Positions 1 to 14,760 are shown, counted from the stretch's first letter. The stretch: DNA of 64,000 nucleotides from Pithys albifrons albifrons (GCF_047495875.1 NC_092497.1:2495937-2559936), one strand, 5' to 3'. Numbers and translations: made by a program. Notes: generated by a model from the sequence alone, not told the origin.

Positions 1-486
1 TTTTGTCCTTATAAAGGAGGTGGTTTCCCTTAAGCTCCAAGGTATGCCTATTTCTGTTCCTTTTAGGAAAAAGAATCCTTCAATAAATTAGCATGCCTTT
101 AAAATGATAATATAGACTATAAAAATTATTGTGATTCATACCAGAACACATAATGATTTAACTAATCAGTCATTAATTAAACAGGTTTTTACCTGCGGGG
201 GCTGCAAGAGTTTAATAATTTAAGCTGACTAAATGTTAGTACTATCCAGGCATAATTAGAGCTGTGGGGAAAGTTTCACAAATACAGCAAAGCTGGCTAC
301 ATTTCATGCTATTTACTGAGACTAGGCAGCAATCTGCAAGTAAAGCAGCCTTTTCACATCTAAATGAAGATGCTGCCAAGACAGAATGACCAAGAGCAGA
401 CTGGATTAAGGATGTCAGTCAATCTAAACAATGAAAGAATCTCCAGTTGTGCAACTGCTTAAATAGAATTACTAAATAGAACTATT
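1..486. other. Spacer, nothing recognised
   Basis: AT-rich single-copy-looking sequence without ORF, repeat or RNA signature. Confidence 0.5.
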
Positions 487-765
487 GAATCATAGAATGG
501 TTTAGGTTGGAAGGAACCTTAAAAGTTGTCCAGTCCAACCCCCTACCATAGACAGGAACACCTTCCACTGTCCCAGTTTGCTCCAGGGCCCATCCAAACT
601 GGCCTTGAACACTTCCAGGGATGGGGCAGCCACAGCTTCTCTGTCCAACCTGTGCCAGGGCCTCTCCACTCTCACAGACAAGAATTTCTTCCCAATATCC
701 CAACTAACCCTGCCCTCTTCCATTTTAAAGCCTTTCCACTTGTTCTGTCATATATTCCTGGTACA
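487..765 (-). mobile_element. CR1 LINE 3' fragment
   Basis: The reverse-orientation 3' end starts with ATCATAGAATGGTTTAGG, then the CR1 hallmarks ACACCTTCCACTGTCCCAG and GGGATGGGGCAGCCACAGC. It fades near 765 after TTTCTTCCCAATATCCC. It is truncated at its 5' end, as usual for CR1, and carries no intact ORF. Confidence 0.93.
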
Positions 766-3700
766 TATAATCAATCTCATTCCAGAAGCTGTTGCAGGAC
801 TGACCCCTTTGTTACCCCTTTACGTGTTGAGCACATCCTTGTGCAAGCCATAGGACCCTTGGAATCAGTGAAACAGTTTGTGTTAAGAGAACTGTGTTGC
901 TTTATCTTGGACAGAATGGAAAGGAGCTCTGGCAGCCTGGACTCTTCACTCTGGTACCCTACTGGCCACTGTTTTTTCCACCTCTAAGTCTCATTTTATG
1001 TACCAATAAACTGTAGCCTTTGCGTGATTTGGGATGCCCGATTGCTGCATTCATGCTCCAAAACCATTTTGCTTTGTGAATCTTATTAATTAGAGGCTAC
1101 ATCTTTGCCGTTGAGAACTGGGACCCTGTAGTGGTCCACTGAAGAAGAAAACACTTGGAGGAGGTCACAGGTTCACACACAAAAACACAGGCCTATGATT
1201 TCTGAATCCAGATCCTGTGTGGTTGGTAACAGCAGGGATGTGATGCCCATGTGTTTAATATTCAGCATCCATAAGAGAAATGCTTTGGTCAAAGCAACAT
1301 TGAGGAGGAGGAATTCTTTGTTCTATGAAAGGTTAATGCACCTGGGTAGCAGCCGAGAGCGTTTGCATGCAGAGAGATCATTAATCCATGCAGTAATAAT
1401 TTGTGAAATAAAAATCAATCTTGGGAAGGAGGCAAAGCCTCTAGTTCCAAAGTAATGGACTGCCTTTTACACTGCATTTTGTTAAGCAAGACCCAAATAC
1501 ATAATGGGCTCAATTTCCATGCAAGGCTTCTCTGCAACCCAGAAAAAACTAATTGCAACCCTAAACAAGAAGTATCCATTTCCTGCTGCCTTTCAGGCCC
1601 TGGCCATTGCTGCTCAATTAACATGGCAGTCTCAGGCATGGCATGGTCATAGACAAAAAAAGCTGCAATATTTGTTCCAGGTAACTCTGATGGAGCAGAC
1701 CTGCAGACGTGCTTGGCAACATCAGCCCCTGGTGAGAGCACATGCTGGACGAGGGGATCCTCACTGTGGTCCTCACTGAGGAAGATTTAAAGGTCTCAGC
1801 AGCATCTCAGTTCCTCCCCACTTGGAAAGCGAAAGGGAATACACAGAGGGCCACAAGATGCCCAGTGGATGTGTGTCCACAGCCCCGGACAACCTCATCC
1901 ATGCCTCTTTCTGCTCCTGTTCACTGAAGAGGGAAGCAACCTGGGGTCAAGCACAGCAGCCAAAGAGTGCTTGATGCCTCAGGCATCTCCCTCAGGCAAG
2001 GCTTGGTCCAAAGGGCTGATGAAATTCATTGTACATCCCTACAGGTAAATAAAACAAGATGAGAGACAACTGGAAGGGAAATGTAGCAGAGAAATCTTTA
2101 AAATAATATGCTTCTTTGAAAAACATCCTACAAGCTCCTCTGTAGAGGAGTAATGGGGTCAAATTCATTCCTCAGTTCAACACACAATGAAATACCTTTT
2201 TGCTTTCAACCTACTTGCCTGAGTTAAGGTGATATCAAAACTGCTGTGCTGTAGGCATCTGATTTCTGCCAGGATCCTAAAAAGAAAAAGCCACGCTTTA
2301 TCACTTGCTCCTTACGTTGAAATCCGTCCCTTTCACCCTTTCTCTGCCTCCCAAGGGCTTTAATTTGAATTTTCTGCTTGGGCTGGGCAGGTTTCTTGGA
2401 CACTGTCACCAGCAAGGTGGGTGGCATCTCCAGATGATTCCAATGAGACAGAAGACAGGCAGGCTCACTGCCAAGATACAGCCCTGCCCCAAGTGTGGAG
2501 GTGTCACTCTGTAATACTGACAAAGTACAAAATCCAGTCCCAATAATCCTCTTAAGTCAGAAAAGAAAATAACCGGTGTGATTGATAACCCAAAGACAAT
2601 CAAAGTGTTAAGGATTTAGCGAAGGTACCATACATACAGAATATTTCTAAGAAGAGCTACACAGTTTAAAGGACTGTTTTATTTGGGATTTTTTCCTTTT
2701 TTGGTGTATTAAAAGAGGGGGGGGGAAATAACAATTATAACCTCAAAATGCACTGAAATCAGTGACAAGCTTACCATTGACTTGGATTGATTTTCAATCA
2801 CGCTTTTAAGGAGCACAACAGAAATATCAATTAACAACAAAATAATCATTACAAGTAAACAAAGATGATAAAGAATAAATTAGAGCAACACTGGAAATCA
2901 ATATCATTCAAGGAGAGAAAATTAGTTGAGTTCAGTTTGAGGATAAGAGATTCAGCAAAATTAACGTAAAGAACTGTTGGCTTGGGGTTTTCCATTATGC
3001 TTCAGGTGGTGAAACCCCCAATCTGTGAAGCCTTGTCCTCAATGGACTCAGTTGCCATCAGTCTGTCAGCTCTCCATTTGTGCTCTGCAAGGTGTGATTC
3101 CCTCATGGTGTTGTTTGCACAGCAACCTGAGAGACTGGATATCTGATTCCTCCTTTAATTAATGGGAAATGACCAGCCCGGATGGCTCTCTCAGGTGCAG
3201 AGGTGATGTTTCCAGGTGTGCAAGGTGCTTCCAAGTACAGAAGGGCACAGAGGCAGACAGACATCTTTGGCTACTGCTGTAGAAATCTAGAATGGCTGGT
3301 GGGACTTATTTCTTTTATGCTTTGGAAATACCACGTTGTCTCATGTGATACTCCTGGGAGATGTGTTGCAACAGAGCAATAAGTGGCTTTCAGCTTTACC
3401 AAGTGGGACTTCTTCTGCCCAGAGTACAATGGAGTTAAATTAACAACAGTTTCATAGTCCAAATACTCCCCAAAATTATACATGAAAAAAAACTTGTATT
3501 TTTACTTTTCCAGCCTTTCAACTATCCTGTGGGATTGCTTCCACAGTCAGAGTTGGCTTGGTAGCAAATACTTCAGGAAAAATTTTATAAAACAAACAAC
3601 CAACCAAAAAATGTGTTAAATCAGGAAAGGGCCCCATCAAACAGTAAAACCACCTCAAGATACCATTTGGAGAGGTGATGCAAGACCTATTTTGAAACTT

Positions 3701-5639
3701 TTGATCTCAGTTTAGCCTCTCTGGGAGACGGTTTACTTCACATGGCTTCATCCAGCCAAGGCTGTCCAGTGGTAATGTTCTGCTGTGACTCCTCTGTAAT
3801 TCAGCCAGAGTGAGGGGAGAAAAATATCCCACCAGAAATGTCAAGTTTACAGAATGACCTGCCTAATCTTACATGATAAGACGGTTCCCACTTTGCAGCT
3901 GATTTTTCAAGTCATTCTTGAAAGACAGAGAAATCCTCTGGTAAGTGAATAGCCTTGTCCTTAATTCTGGTGGAAGCTCTCTCCTTGCAAGCCCTTTATC
4001 TTCAGTATATTGAGCTTTAAGGAGATCGCAGACCACCATTACGTTAAAAATGTGCATTTTTCCCTTTATACTATATAGCAGGATAAGTTTGAGATTGGCA
4101 GCAGACAAAGGGGGAGAGCTGGCCCTGCTGTGTTACACACTTGGTTCCACATGTCAGCAACAGGTCACTGACTAGATGTGGAAACATTTGTCCCCCAAAG
4201 GACAGACTACTAAGGTTTTATTCACTTCAGTATCATTTGTTGCATGGGACACAACCCAGTTGTCTTGGCATCAATTACCAATCACAAGAGGTTCCTGGGT
4301 TTGAAGAGACTACACAGCCCCTGGCTTTGGGCATTACTCCCAGGGATGTCCCTGCCCAAGGGAGCACAAGTACTCCAACAAGGAAACCAGGGTCAAATCT
4401 CTCTATAATATATATATGGATGGGGTTTTTTTTAACGTAACTACTGCACTCATAATTCTTCATACTAATCCCATCCCTGGCACAAATCTTCTATCTCAAT
4501 CTTCCTATTTTTTCCCTGTCCACATTTTGACATCCATTAAATTCTCAGTGTGCCCAAAGCTTACCAATACGGCACAGTGCTTTATTCAGTGGTGTCAGTC
4601 CATCAATAAAGCTCAGTTGTCGGGTTTGTCTGCTCTCCTGCATTTTCAGATTACTGTAAATTATGTGGATGCTGGAGCCAGAGATGCCGATGTGTCAGTG
4701 CCATGTCCCAAGGTCTGCATTGGATCCCCTGTGTTCCAGCGGCATCAGGAATGAGGCACGAGTGAGGCTTTGCCATCATTTCCAGGGACATACCAAGCCA
4801 CTACCGGGGAGGGGGAAAAAAAAGATAAGGTGTTCTCTGCTAAAACTCTGTCCAGCTGCGAGGGGAAGAAAACATGAGCAGCATCTTTCTCCTTGGCTAT
4901 GACTTTCCACTCATCTTCTCTCTTTTCTCACTCCAGAATGAATGTACAATTAAAACACAATCAATCTTTGTGACATTTCCAAAGTGAGCAGTCAGTGCAT
5001 TGGCTTTTCTTGTAGCCTTGGCGAGAGCCCAGATTTCTTAGAAAAAAATAAGCTCTCGACTTTCCCCTCAGAGAAACTCAAGATTAAAGGTTGTCGAGTG
5101 GGGACAAATCAAGCATCAAATTTGTTGTCAACAAATTAATGTGCTGAAGAGACTTCTCTGAGTGACTCTCTTCAGGTGTAGTAGTAAGTGGGGATGGTTA
5201 ATTCTAATGGTAACCAGTGATTTGCATTCAGTAGCTCTTTGTAATGTGGGAAACAGCTTTTTTTTATAGAAGTGACTTGATACACCTTCCTTTACAAAAC
5301 AACAAGGGGAGCGAGAGGTGAGAAACCCATTAGATGAAAAGCCTCTTGTTTTAGAGCGAAAAAAAGGTATTCCCAGTTTATAGTTTATTTTATTTGTCAT
5401 CTCAACACAGACAGGAAGAATAATATCAATATTTAAGACTACCTCTAGCAATTGTGTGTTTTGTTTTTCTATTTATACACCCTCAAGGTGCATAGAGGGT
5501 TATAGCAATGCCTCAGGTCACACTCATAATAATGGTAACCTCACTTTTATTTTTTTTTCACCATCTCTCTTTAAAACAACTCTATTAGTACTGCGCAAGC
5601 TACCTTAAGCAGCATCTGACATATACAAACTGTTGCCTG
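766..5639. other. Intergenic spacer, no gene recognised
   Basis: Mixed AT-rich DNA with short open frames (all under 115 codons, no domains), a 9-10 G run near 2717 and an imperfect AT tract at 4405. No transposon is recognisable, but old diverged copies would be missed by eye. Confidence 0.5.
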
Positions 5640-5880
5640 TAGGTTGCCTGTTTGTTTGATTTTCTGCAGTGTGAAGGTTGAGTTGAGTCATTTTGCACCC
5701 AATTACTTTGCAGTAAATTTGTCGGATGATTCTTGTCGTGCCGTATTGATCCAACGTGTCACCTTGAACTTGTTTATTGACACATCAAATTCCGAAGGCA
5801 GCCCTGTTCAATTTACCACTTCCCAATTATGGCATTTATATGATGTCACTGAAGCTTCTTGTCACGTTCAGATGAGGCCA
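5640..5880. promoter_or_regulatory. Candidate regulatory element with unusual CpGs
   Basis: GTCGGATGATTCTTGTCGTGCCG and CCAACGTGTCACC retain several CpGs in an AT-rich, methylation-prone setting, next to CCCAATTACTTTGC and TTATGGCATTTATATG. Retained CpGs hint at constraint or low methylation. Confidence 0.2.
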
Positions 5881-8239
5881 CTTTCCCCCCTCCACCACCA
5901 ATCACCTGAGCAGCGGTTGCCATTTTTCTCTGACCTTTCCTGAGACAGATGGTGGTTCATAAAATACATCATTAGCACACATGTCATTTTATCTTGCCTG
6001 GATTTTTTAAGTGAAAGGTGCTTTGTTCAACAAAAGATTTTTCAACTTTGTCCTCAGTGACAGTGCTGCTAAATAGGATTTTTAGCATGACACCTGAGAA
6101 GGGGGTTCATCCCCAATGGGTTCACCAAAGGGGTTCACAACATGACACCAGGAAAGCTCCATCCTTGGCCAGAGATCTGCATCCCTGGATGGTCATGGGA
6201 GCTCCAAACAGCTCCAAACAGCTCCAGGATCCAGCCTACTGCTCTGACACACAAAACAGATGTGGGAAAATGGGATGCTGATGTGACATTTGCCATGGGA
6301 GATGGGCATGAAGTGCTGCAGACAGTCAGAGGTGAGCACAAAGAAGCAATGGTTATTTCCTTTGCAAAACAGGATTTTCAGGATTTGTGTATGCTACTCT
6401 GAGTTTACTGATACCAAAGATGCTGAAAATAACCTTCTTTTTCACCCAAGGATGTTCTGTTTGCTTTATGACTGTCCATTCAACTGTTTAATAACTCAGA
6501 ATCTGTGCAGGAAGAGCATTTGAAAGAGTATTTGCTTTCTTTTAACCCCTGATAGTATCTAATGTCAATAGCTAGAAATATTATCTGGACATATTTGTCC
6601 CTTTGAATTGACTCAGCAACACACTTGAGCTTCAATTTTTATTGGGGCTTCGGTCCCACTGTTTGAATTTAAGATATCTACATGCTTTCTAAGATGAGGA
6701 TCCTCCTCTCACTGTGAAGAAACTCTGATGTAACCCAGAAGACAATCTGGGCCAAGATGGGTTTTGTTGTTTGAGGGTCCCTAAGGCTGAGGTCAATGTT
6801 AAAGACAAATAGAAGAGACATGCACTCTTCCAGCACATGATTTATCACTTGCCAAAATGTGCCCAAGAAGACAGGGGAGAGGGGAGAAAAGCTACCACAG
6901 CACAAGAACAGATTATCTTCTTGGCAGTTCCTCAGTTATGATGTCAGTGGTGTTTTAAAGTAGCTGGAACAAAAACATTTCCGAATCCAATTTCATTAAG
7001 TATAATTTCTTCTTCTTACTTGACACTGACTGCTTTACTTCCCCTTTTCCCTGACAGAGGATGTTATAATTTCTGCATCAGTAGAACTTAGAAAAGAGCA
7101 AACAGCATCTCTCTTAATTCCTGAACATCCTGGCTCATCTCACCACACTCTCACCTTACAAGTTCAAGTGGCTGCTGTCATTTCATCGCAACCTCCAACA
7201 CTGCAGTGAACTGGCAGAGGAGAGAGGAGCCTGCCTGCATGGGGAGGAAAATAAAGTCAGCAAATGCTCTCAGGTGGAGACCTGGAATGTCAGGTGTTAG
7301 TCAGGAGCCAGGTCCTGATTTATAACTTCACAGGAAGGATTATGGGTGGATGATGGGCACCTCCTTGCACTTGCTTCAGACAAGGCATTGCTCCTGTCAG
7401 ATCTTACCAGGTGGTGAGACAACAAGATGCCTTCTTTGCTTTGTGCCCTTGGTGCTTCTCGGATATTGTTCCCATCTCAGAGCTGATGCCCAAGTCTGAG
7501 TTATTGCTTTTGCAACAAGCACATATTGTTAAGCTTCTTTACAAGACTGTGACTCTTCCTGCTGCAAAGATTGTACCCATGTCCCTCCTTCAGTTTGATC
7601 TACCTGGTGCACAACTCCCAGTGTCTTCTGCATTTCTGTTATCACCTAAACCACAGATGAATATTAGCTTCCTAAAATTCTTTACATTACAAGGTATTAA
7701 AAATAACTGCGGTCCTAGTCCTGTAAGGATTCAAAGTGTCCAAGTCCATTGGGCACTTGTCAATTGCCAAGAATTTGCTGTGCATACATTCAGTTTATTG
7801 CAGCAGCGGCTCTGGCACAGCCAGATGTTTGCATGTGGTTTGCATTCCAACTTGGAACCATCACTATCTTCTCTATCGGGGCATTTGCAGATGTCCCCCT
7901 CCATGCAGGAGGCAACAGTTGAAGGGATTAATATCTCAATTTCTAAAGCAGGGAGTGAAGAAAAGGAGAGATCACTTTTGGGACATCAGGTACAGGTAAG
8001 TCTTCTGGATCAGAACTAAAATGTCCCAACGGACAATAAAGAGTATGATGCCAGGGTCATTTCCAAGCACAGCAGGATGTGCTGGCTTGCCCTGCTGCTC
8101 TGATAATTACTGATGGTTCATCAGGTCAACCCTGAAGTCTTTGAGACCTGTGCACACACAACTCCTATTTATTAGGCAGAGTGGGTTTGGCTCTTGTGGA
8201 GCTCGTCTGAAATTTCAACTGAAAAAGGGCCTTGTCAAA
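5881..8239. other. Intergenic spacer with one 202-codon chance frame
   Basis: Apart from the short tandem repeats near 6.1-6.2 kb, the main object is an open frame 7411-8019 (+). Its translation has no recognisable domain, no signal peptide and ordinary intergenic composition. No promoter or splice context supports it. Confidence 0.5.
6102..6227. repeat. Two short imperfect tandem repeats
   Basis: Three GGGTTCA(t/c/a) units at 6102-6138 and three AGCTCC-AAAC units at 6200-6226. Both are too short to be more than local slippage. Confidence 0.5.
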
Positions 8240-8534
8240 TCACAGAATTATAGAATATCCTGAGCTGGGAGGGACCCTCAAGGATCATCCATTCCAACTC
8301 CTGGCCCTGCACAGACATCCAAACAATCCCACCCTGTCCCTGAGACCATTGTTCAAATGATCTTGCAGGTCTGGAGCTGTGCCCACTGCCCTGGGGAGCC
8401 TGTTCAGTGCCCACCAGCCTCTGGAGGAGGAATCTTTTCCTGAGATCCCATCTTAACCTAAACCCTCCTTGACACAGCTTCAGCCATTCCCTTGGGTCCT
8501 GTCACAGGTTACCACAGAGAATAGATCAGTATCT
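8240..8534 (-). mobile_element. CR1 LINE 3' fragment (CTGGCCCTGCACAG-type)
   Basis: Its 3' end reads CAGAATTATAGAATATCCTG, then TTCCAACTCCTGGCCCTGCACA and a body with CCCTGGGGAGCCTGTTCAGTGCC. This variant 3' end is shared with the copies at 14346 and 42678 and marks a different CR1 subfamily from the 487 copy. Confidence 0.9.
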
Positions 8535-8999
8535 GTTCCTCATCTGTCCTTCATGAGGAAGTAAAGTTTGGGGCTTACTTGGTTTTGGCTGGAATGACAC
8601 ATCTTTCTTTGCACCACTGCAATTCTCTGCACACGCTCACAAATAAAATGGGATGAAGAACAAACGCTCTGGTAGATACTGGATTTATGACATGCCAAGT
8701 TTAAATAGCACCCATAAGGCTTAAACCAGCAGCAATGGGGAATCCATTTTTCAACTGCAGCAAGCACATAAGATCTCTCCCTTCTCACTGGGTAAACTGA
8801 TGCTGGGTACCAATTTCCCGAACTCCTCATGCCAGGAAATCATGCCTCTACCTCCTCACGTGTGACTCAGGGTTCTTTTGTGGGTTCTTTTTAAAGTCCA
8901 AAAAGGTACTAAAATAGCAACCATGCTACTTAAGGGTATCGGGTGACTAGAGACAGCCCTTAGATACCAATTAACCTCTGTGCCAGTTTCAGTCTGGTG
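8535..8999. other. Spacer, nothing recognised
   Basis: Single-copy-looking DNA between a CR1 copy and the candidate element at 9.0 kb. Confidence 0.4.
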
Positions 9000-9205
9000 T
9001 GCACACTCTCATCATGACGGCAACTGTTGAATAATTAATCTCTTAGACTAAACAAACCATTGCCGGCCTGCACTCAGCTTCCTCTTCTGCTCTTTTATGC
9101 GCTGATGTCTAATTTTTTTGTAATTGATTGTCACCCGCTTTCGAAGGGCACTTTTATGTCTTTATGTGGATATGATTGTATTCTTTTCCTTGGTAACTTG
9201 AACAA
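9000..9205. promoter_or_regulatory. Candidate conserved element directly left of the GA array
   Basis: CATCATGACGGCAACTG, GAATAATTAATCTC, TTGTAATTGATTGTCACCCG and CTTTCGAAGGGC give CpG-containing, motif-rich DNA unlike the AT-rich background. TGATTGTCA resembles PBX/MEIS-type sites. The GA array starts about 45 nt after it. Confidence 0.25.
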
Positions 9206-9245
9206 GAGACTGCAAGAAGTTGTGGTGGCCAATGTAGTGGAAGGA

Positions 9246-10255
<1,010 letters not shown>

Positions 10256-13075
10256 ATCTATCAGAACAAAAACCTCATTTTCACAACTAATTGAGGAAAG
10301 ATGTATTTTGGTTACAATGATGGTTTGGTCTGCTGTAGTATTTTACACACAACTGTAAAAATTAATAATTACCTCCAGGGAGTAATTTTTTATTTTATTT
10401 TTGCAAATATTAGATAGCCCATTTCCATCTTATTGAACATATTGTCACTCTAAACTGGCAGCTCATTTGTTATTCTCAGAGCATTCTAAAGATACAGAAA
10501 TAATACTACAGAGAATACAAATAGCTACACGTTTCATGAACACTTTCCAGGATATAAATTTGTAGTCATGGAAGAATTTACTGATACATCATTGTTTTGT
10601 TTTCAAGTCATTGAAATACACTCTTACATTTCATGCGTAAAATTGTATGCAATGCTCTGCTGCAGACACATCAATTAATAATAGAGGGCCAGATTTTGTG
10701 GTTCTTTGATCTTTTTCAGGTTAAATTCTCATACATGATCAAGAGCTGCTTAAAAATGTTGAAATAGATTTCTTGCTATGAGTTGTGTGATTTAATTTTG
10801 TTGGTTAAGCACTGTCTATGAGTTCACGTTTCCTCTTGAATTGTTCTGAGCAGAAATGGTGGCAGGTCTGAACCATAAAACACCAAAGCATAGTTTAGCA
10901 ACAACATTTTTTAAGCTTTTATTTTGAGAAGACTCCTGTGATTGGTGTCAAGGAAAGCTCAGATGAGCTCCCAGGGTGAAATCTCAGCTTGCCACTGTTC
11001 AATCATTCCTTATATGCTTTGAAAATGTCACACAAGCACCTGATGTTTGTGAGTGACGTAACACCTTTGGGAAGGGACAAAGAGTCAAGAATTTGAAAAG
11101 CAAAATGGGAATTGCAGTCCTCAGGGAGTCGGCTCCAATGTCTGCCAAAGCCTGACTGTGGTAGGAGGTTTCCCCCCAATCAGGAGCCCAGGGATTGGGT
11201 CCCGTGTACTTACTTTTCATTATTCTTAAAATCAATAAGTAGATACTGACTACTCTTAAAGTGAATATCAAGATTAATTGACCCAAGTGGTAAGTATTGA
11301 TTCTGGAATGGCCAATCGATTGTCAAGGGATGATAAATCTTGAATTTTATGGGAACATGGAAGCCACAGACAGAAGCAACCCCATGTTAGCAGTAGTGGA
11401 CAAACACACTGGACCAGGATGCACTGACAGCACCAAGCTTTGCCAAGTACACAAACTCTCCCCTTCTTTCCTCAGAGGAAACCTGGGTGAAATCTGCACA
11501 TGTGCCATATAATACCAGTCCTGTTATTGCAGAGTTCAGCAGTAGGTGTGTCCGAGGTGAGTCTTCCTTCACTGTGCACTGACACAAAAACTTTGGGAGA
11601 TCTACTGGGATAGCAACCTCCAGAAATTCACTTGATATTTTTGGGCACTGGCACTTCTTTAACCAACATTTTAAAGAGATCTGAGTGAAAAACTACTGTT
11701 CCCATGGGTTTGAATAGTTCGGGGGGCAGAATTCATCTGATATGGACAAACTTTTCAAAAAATAATATATGCAATGTTGCCAGGTAATGTGATTTATCAA
11801 TAACATTTCATACAGTGTTATTACTGATTTCTTGGAGTTGCTAAAACCTGAAACAAGTTGGTACTTTGTCCATTTATTTTTGGTCAAGCATGACTCAGAA
11901 GATCTGGGTTTGGGTTGTTTTTACTTATGAATTTAGGAATTTTTTTTTTAAACCAAAGCTAGTAGTAAAGTTTTATTCTTATGTTACACCAGAAGGGGTT
12001 TTCAAATCAAAGGGGAGTTAGTTAGTACTGTAAAACCACAGTTGAGGACAGTGTCTGTCTATCTAGGACCTGCTTAGACTCTCTTCTCCGGCAAGGTTGC
12101 AGCACAAAGAGGAGAGACACAGGGAAAGGCTGTGACCTTCAAGATAATCTATACCCTGTCTGCCCAGATCAACACAAAACATAAAATTCCCCAGCACCTG
12201 GGGTTTCAGGCCCTGCCTTCAGGAGATCTCTAACTGTCTGGAGAAAATGTTCTTAAAAGGTTTCCTCCCTTTTTTCCCCCAGCAGCATATCTGTGCCTCT
12301 TTAGCCACATTCCCATTCCCATTGCAGCAATGCCTCCCCTCATGAGCATCCATATCCATGACGTTTCTTCAAAGAAAACCACCTGGGAACTGCCAAACAC
12401 TATCTAGACCTCGGGGATGTGAAATATTTGTATTTTAATTGCATTCTTTGTTCTTATTTCTAATAAAGGATGATATTATGAGGCCTGAGGGCCATATTCC
12501 TCTTCCTAGGGATTTTTACTGTGTGAGGATAAGAAAAATGCTACATGATGTGGAATATGCATTCAACAAAAATGTCCTTCAGTGTGAGGATATATCCTAT
12601 CTTCCTTCATAACCTCAGATGGAGGGGAATACAGCTGAGAGCTCTTCCCTTAAGCACTGCTTCCTGCCCTGCATTTACTCTTCAGTCTTATTTTCTATAG
12701 ACTCCCATGAATGACACTTGGAGGCAAGAAAGAGAGGGGAATTTTTAAAAAAGAGTGCAGGAGGCACGAGTACAAAACCAATTATTTATTAATAGGTTTT
12801 GTCCACACAGCTCCTGTGCATCATTTGGAGCATTTACCCTGTAGGCAGTAAGGAGCAATCAGGTGAGAAATTTGGGTTTGCATCTTGCCAGACGGGCTTG
12901 ACAACTTCATGCTGAACTTTAGCTCCTCATCTCTGTCCTTGCAACACAGGAGTGTGTTTAATCTAGACTAAAACATGCTCAGCAGAAGATTTTTCTCACA
13001 AAATGTTGATTTTACACTCCCAAACATGCGTATAGACATATTTATATTATGAATTTATTAATATATATGTATATA
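10256..13075. other. Intergenic spacer, nothing recognised
   Basis: AT-rich sequence right of the GA array without recognisable transposons or genes; the longest open frames are below 100 codons. Confidence 0.5.
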
Positions 13076-13129
13076 GATATAGATATAGATATAGATATAG
13101 ATATAGATATAGATATAGATATAGGTAGG

Positions 13130-13189
<60 letters not shown>

Positions 13190-13190
13190 C
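13076..13190. repeat. (GATATA)n followed by (GATA)n microsatellite
   Basis: A hexameric GATATA array (13076-13123) passes through two GGTA units into about fourteen GATA units (13131-13188) and ends in GACAGACA. The hexamer probably arose by slippage from the tetramer or the AT-rich flank. GATA/GACA repeats are known to be enriched on sex chromosomes of several vertebrates. Confidence 0.95.
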
Positions 13191-14345
13191 AGACATAAGC
13201 AATGTATTAAATGCCCTTGGGTTTGCACTGAAAAAGGCACATTTAGCCAGTAAGAATTTGAGAGCAGTAAGAACTCCATTATTTTAAAAAAGTGAAAGTA
13301 TAATTAAGAAATAACATCTCAACAAAGGAAAACAACACTTTGAATAGACCCCTATACATCATTTGCACCTGTAGTGACTCAAGCATCTCTCATTAATGCA
13401 CAGGTTTACCAGTGCCAGCTGAACTACAAGTGTTGGAGGACTTTGTTTTGGCATGAGTTATAATCCTGAGGATGCCACTAAGGAAGAAGTTTCTTCATTC
13501 CTCTTGCCTTAAAGAACAAGACAGCAGTGCCTCATTTCATGGAAGAAATCACAGCATTCCATACAAGTTACGAGACTTTCAGGAATCAGGCAATGAATCT
13601 CAGTTGGCAGGACTGGGAAAAGTTGCCTCATTGTGCACCATTATTCAATGCAGTTCTGATCTCTGTGGTATATGTCAGGAGTCAGAAAATACCTGAGGAT
13701 GCTGAAGTTTCTCGGACTCATTCATTAAAGTACAATCAAAGTTGTGCAACAAGGTTCTCTGATGGTGTTTAAGTTTGAACTCAAACACTGCTCAGCGTGG
13801 ATTTGACTTCTGTGGGTTGTTGGAGTAAAGTTGCTTAACAGCTCCAGTGGGAACTGTCATAAACCAACACTGAGCAACAACTCAGGACACAAACTGTTCA
13901 GTGCTGAGAATAAGATTCTTAATCACCTGACAAGAAAAGGAGCTAATGAAATAGAGCTGAGTAAATTCCCCCTAATGGACCAGTTCCCATTCTTCCTATA
14001 CAATTTCAGTATTTAGTGACAAGTTAATCACAATGTTTGAGCTTCAGTCAATATGTTCATCAAAATAAAAAGAGGTTTTGTTTTCTGGTTGTCCATCGGA
14101 TTTCAATAAACCTTTCAAACATGTGTGCCAGTTCTACTGACTGCAGGAGCATGATGAAGATGATGGACTGTATCTTTGCATCAAAGGGCTGATTTCTCAC
14201 AATTTAAAAGAGGAAGACAAGGTGGGATACTGGGAATAATGCTCGTCCCTCATCCCTTCCTAACCTGCATGTATAATTAACACAAAGGGCTATTCACCTG
14301 TAACTTGGGTAATGCATAAAACATCTATTAACTAATAAAGCAAGA
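13191..14345. other. Intergenic spacer, nothing recognised
   Basis: AT-rich; short open frames near 13.5-13.8 kb have no domain. Confidence 0.45.
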
Positions 14346-14441
14346 ATCAGAGAAGTTGGAGGGAACCCACAAAAACCATCAAAGTCCGACTTCTGGCCCT
14401 GCACAGGACAGACCTAAGAATCACACCATATGCCTGAGAGC
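14346..14441 (-). mobile_element. CR1 LINE short 3' fragment
   Basis: A degraded remnant with ATCAGAGAAGTTGGAGGGAA and TTCTGGCCCTGCACAGGACAG, same subfamily as 8240. Only about 95 bp remain. Confidence 0.75.
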
Positions 14442-14760
14442 TAATTTAACTAATAAGAAGATTAGAAAATTAACTAGAAGAGTTAATTTACCAGCACCAG
14501 CTACTTAACTTACCTGTCAAGACTCCACTCTATTGCCCTGAGGTAAATGTAGGTGTTGGGCATTAAAAGCTGGCAGCAGGCACTGTAAGGAAGACAATTA
14601 ACAGCAGCAAGGAAGCATCACAGCCTGCCAGACTTTTACTGAGGCAGGTCATAAAATGCTTTTGTTCACATTTTCCAAGATTCATTGGCAGATTTGTAAT
14701 TGATGACAGAGTTAAGAGAGAAAGTGTCTCTCTCGAGCGCTGTGCAAGGCTCCCCATGCC

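Noticed and set aside
7411..8019. 202-codon plus-strand frame
   Set aside because: Longest non-repetitive intergenic frame but no recognisable domain, no splice or promoter context; compatible with chance in 64 kb read in six frames.
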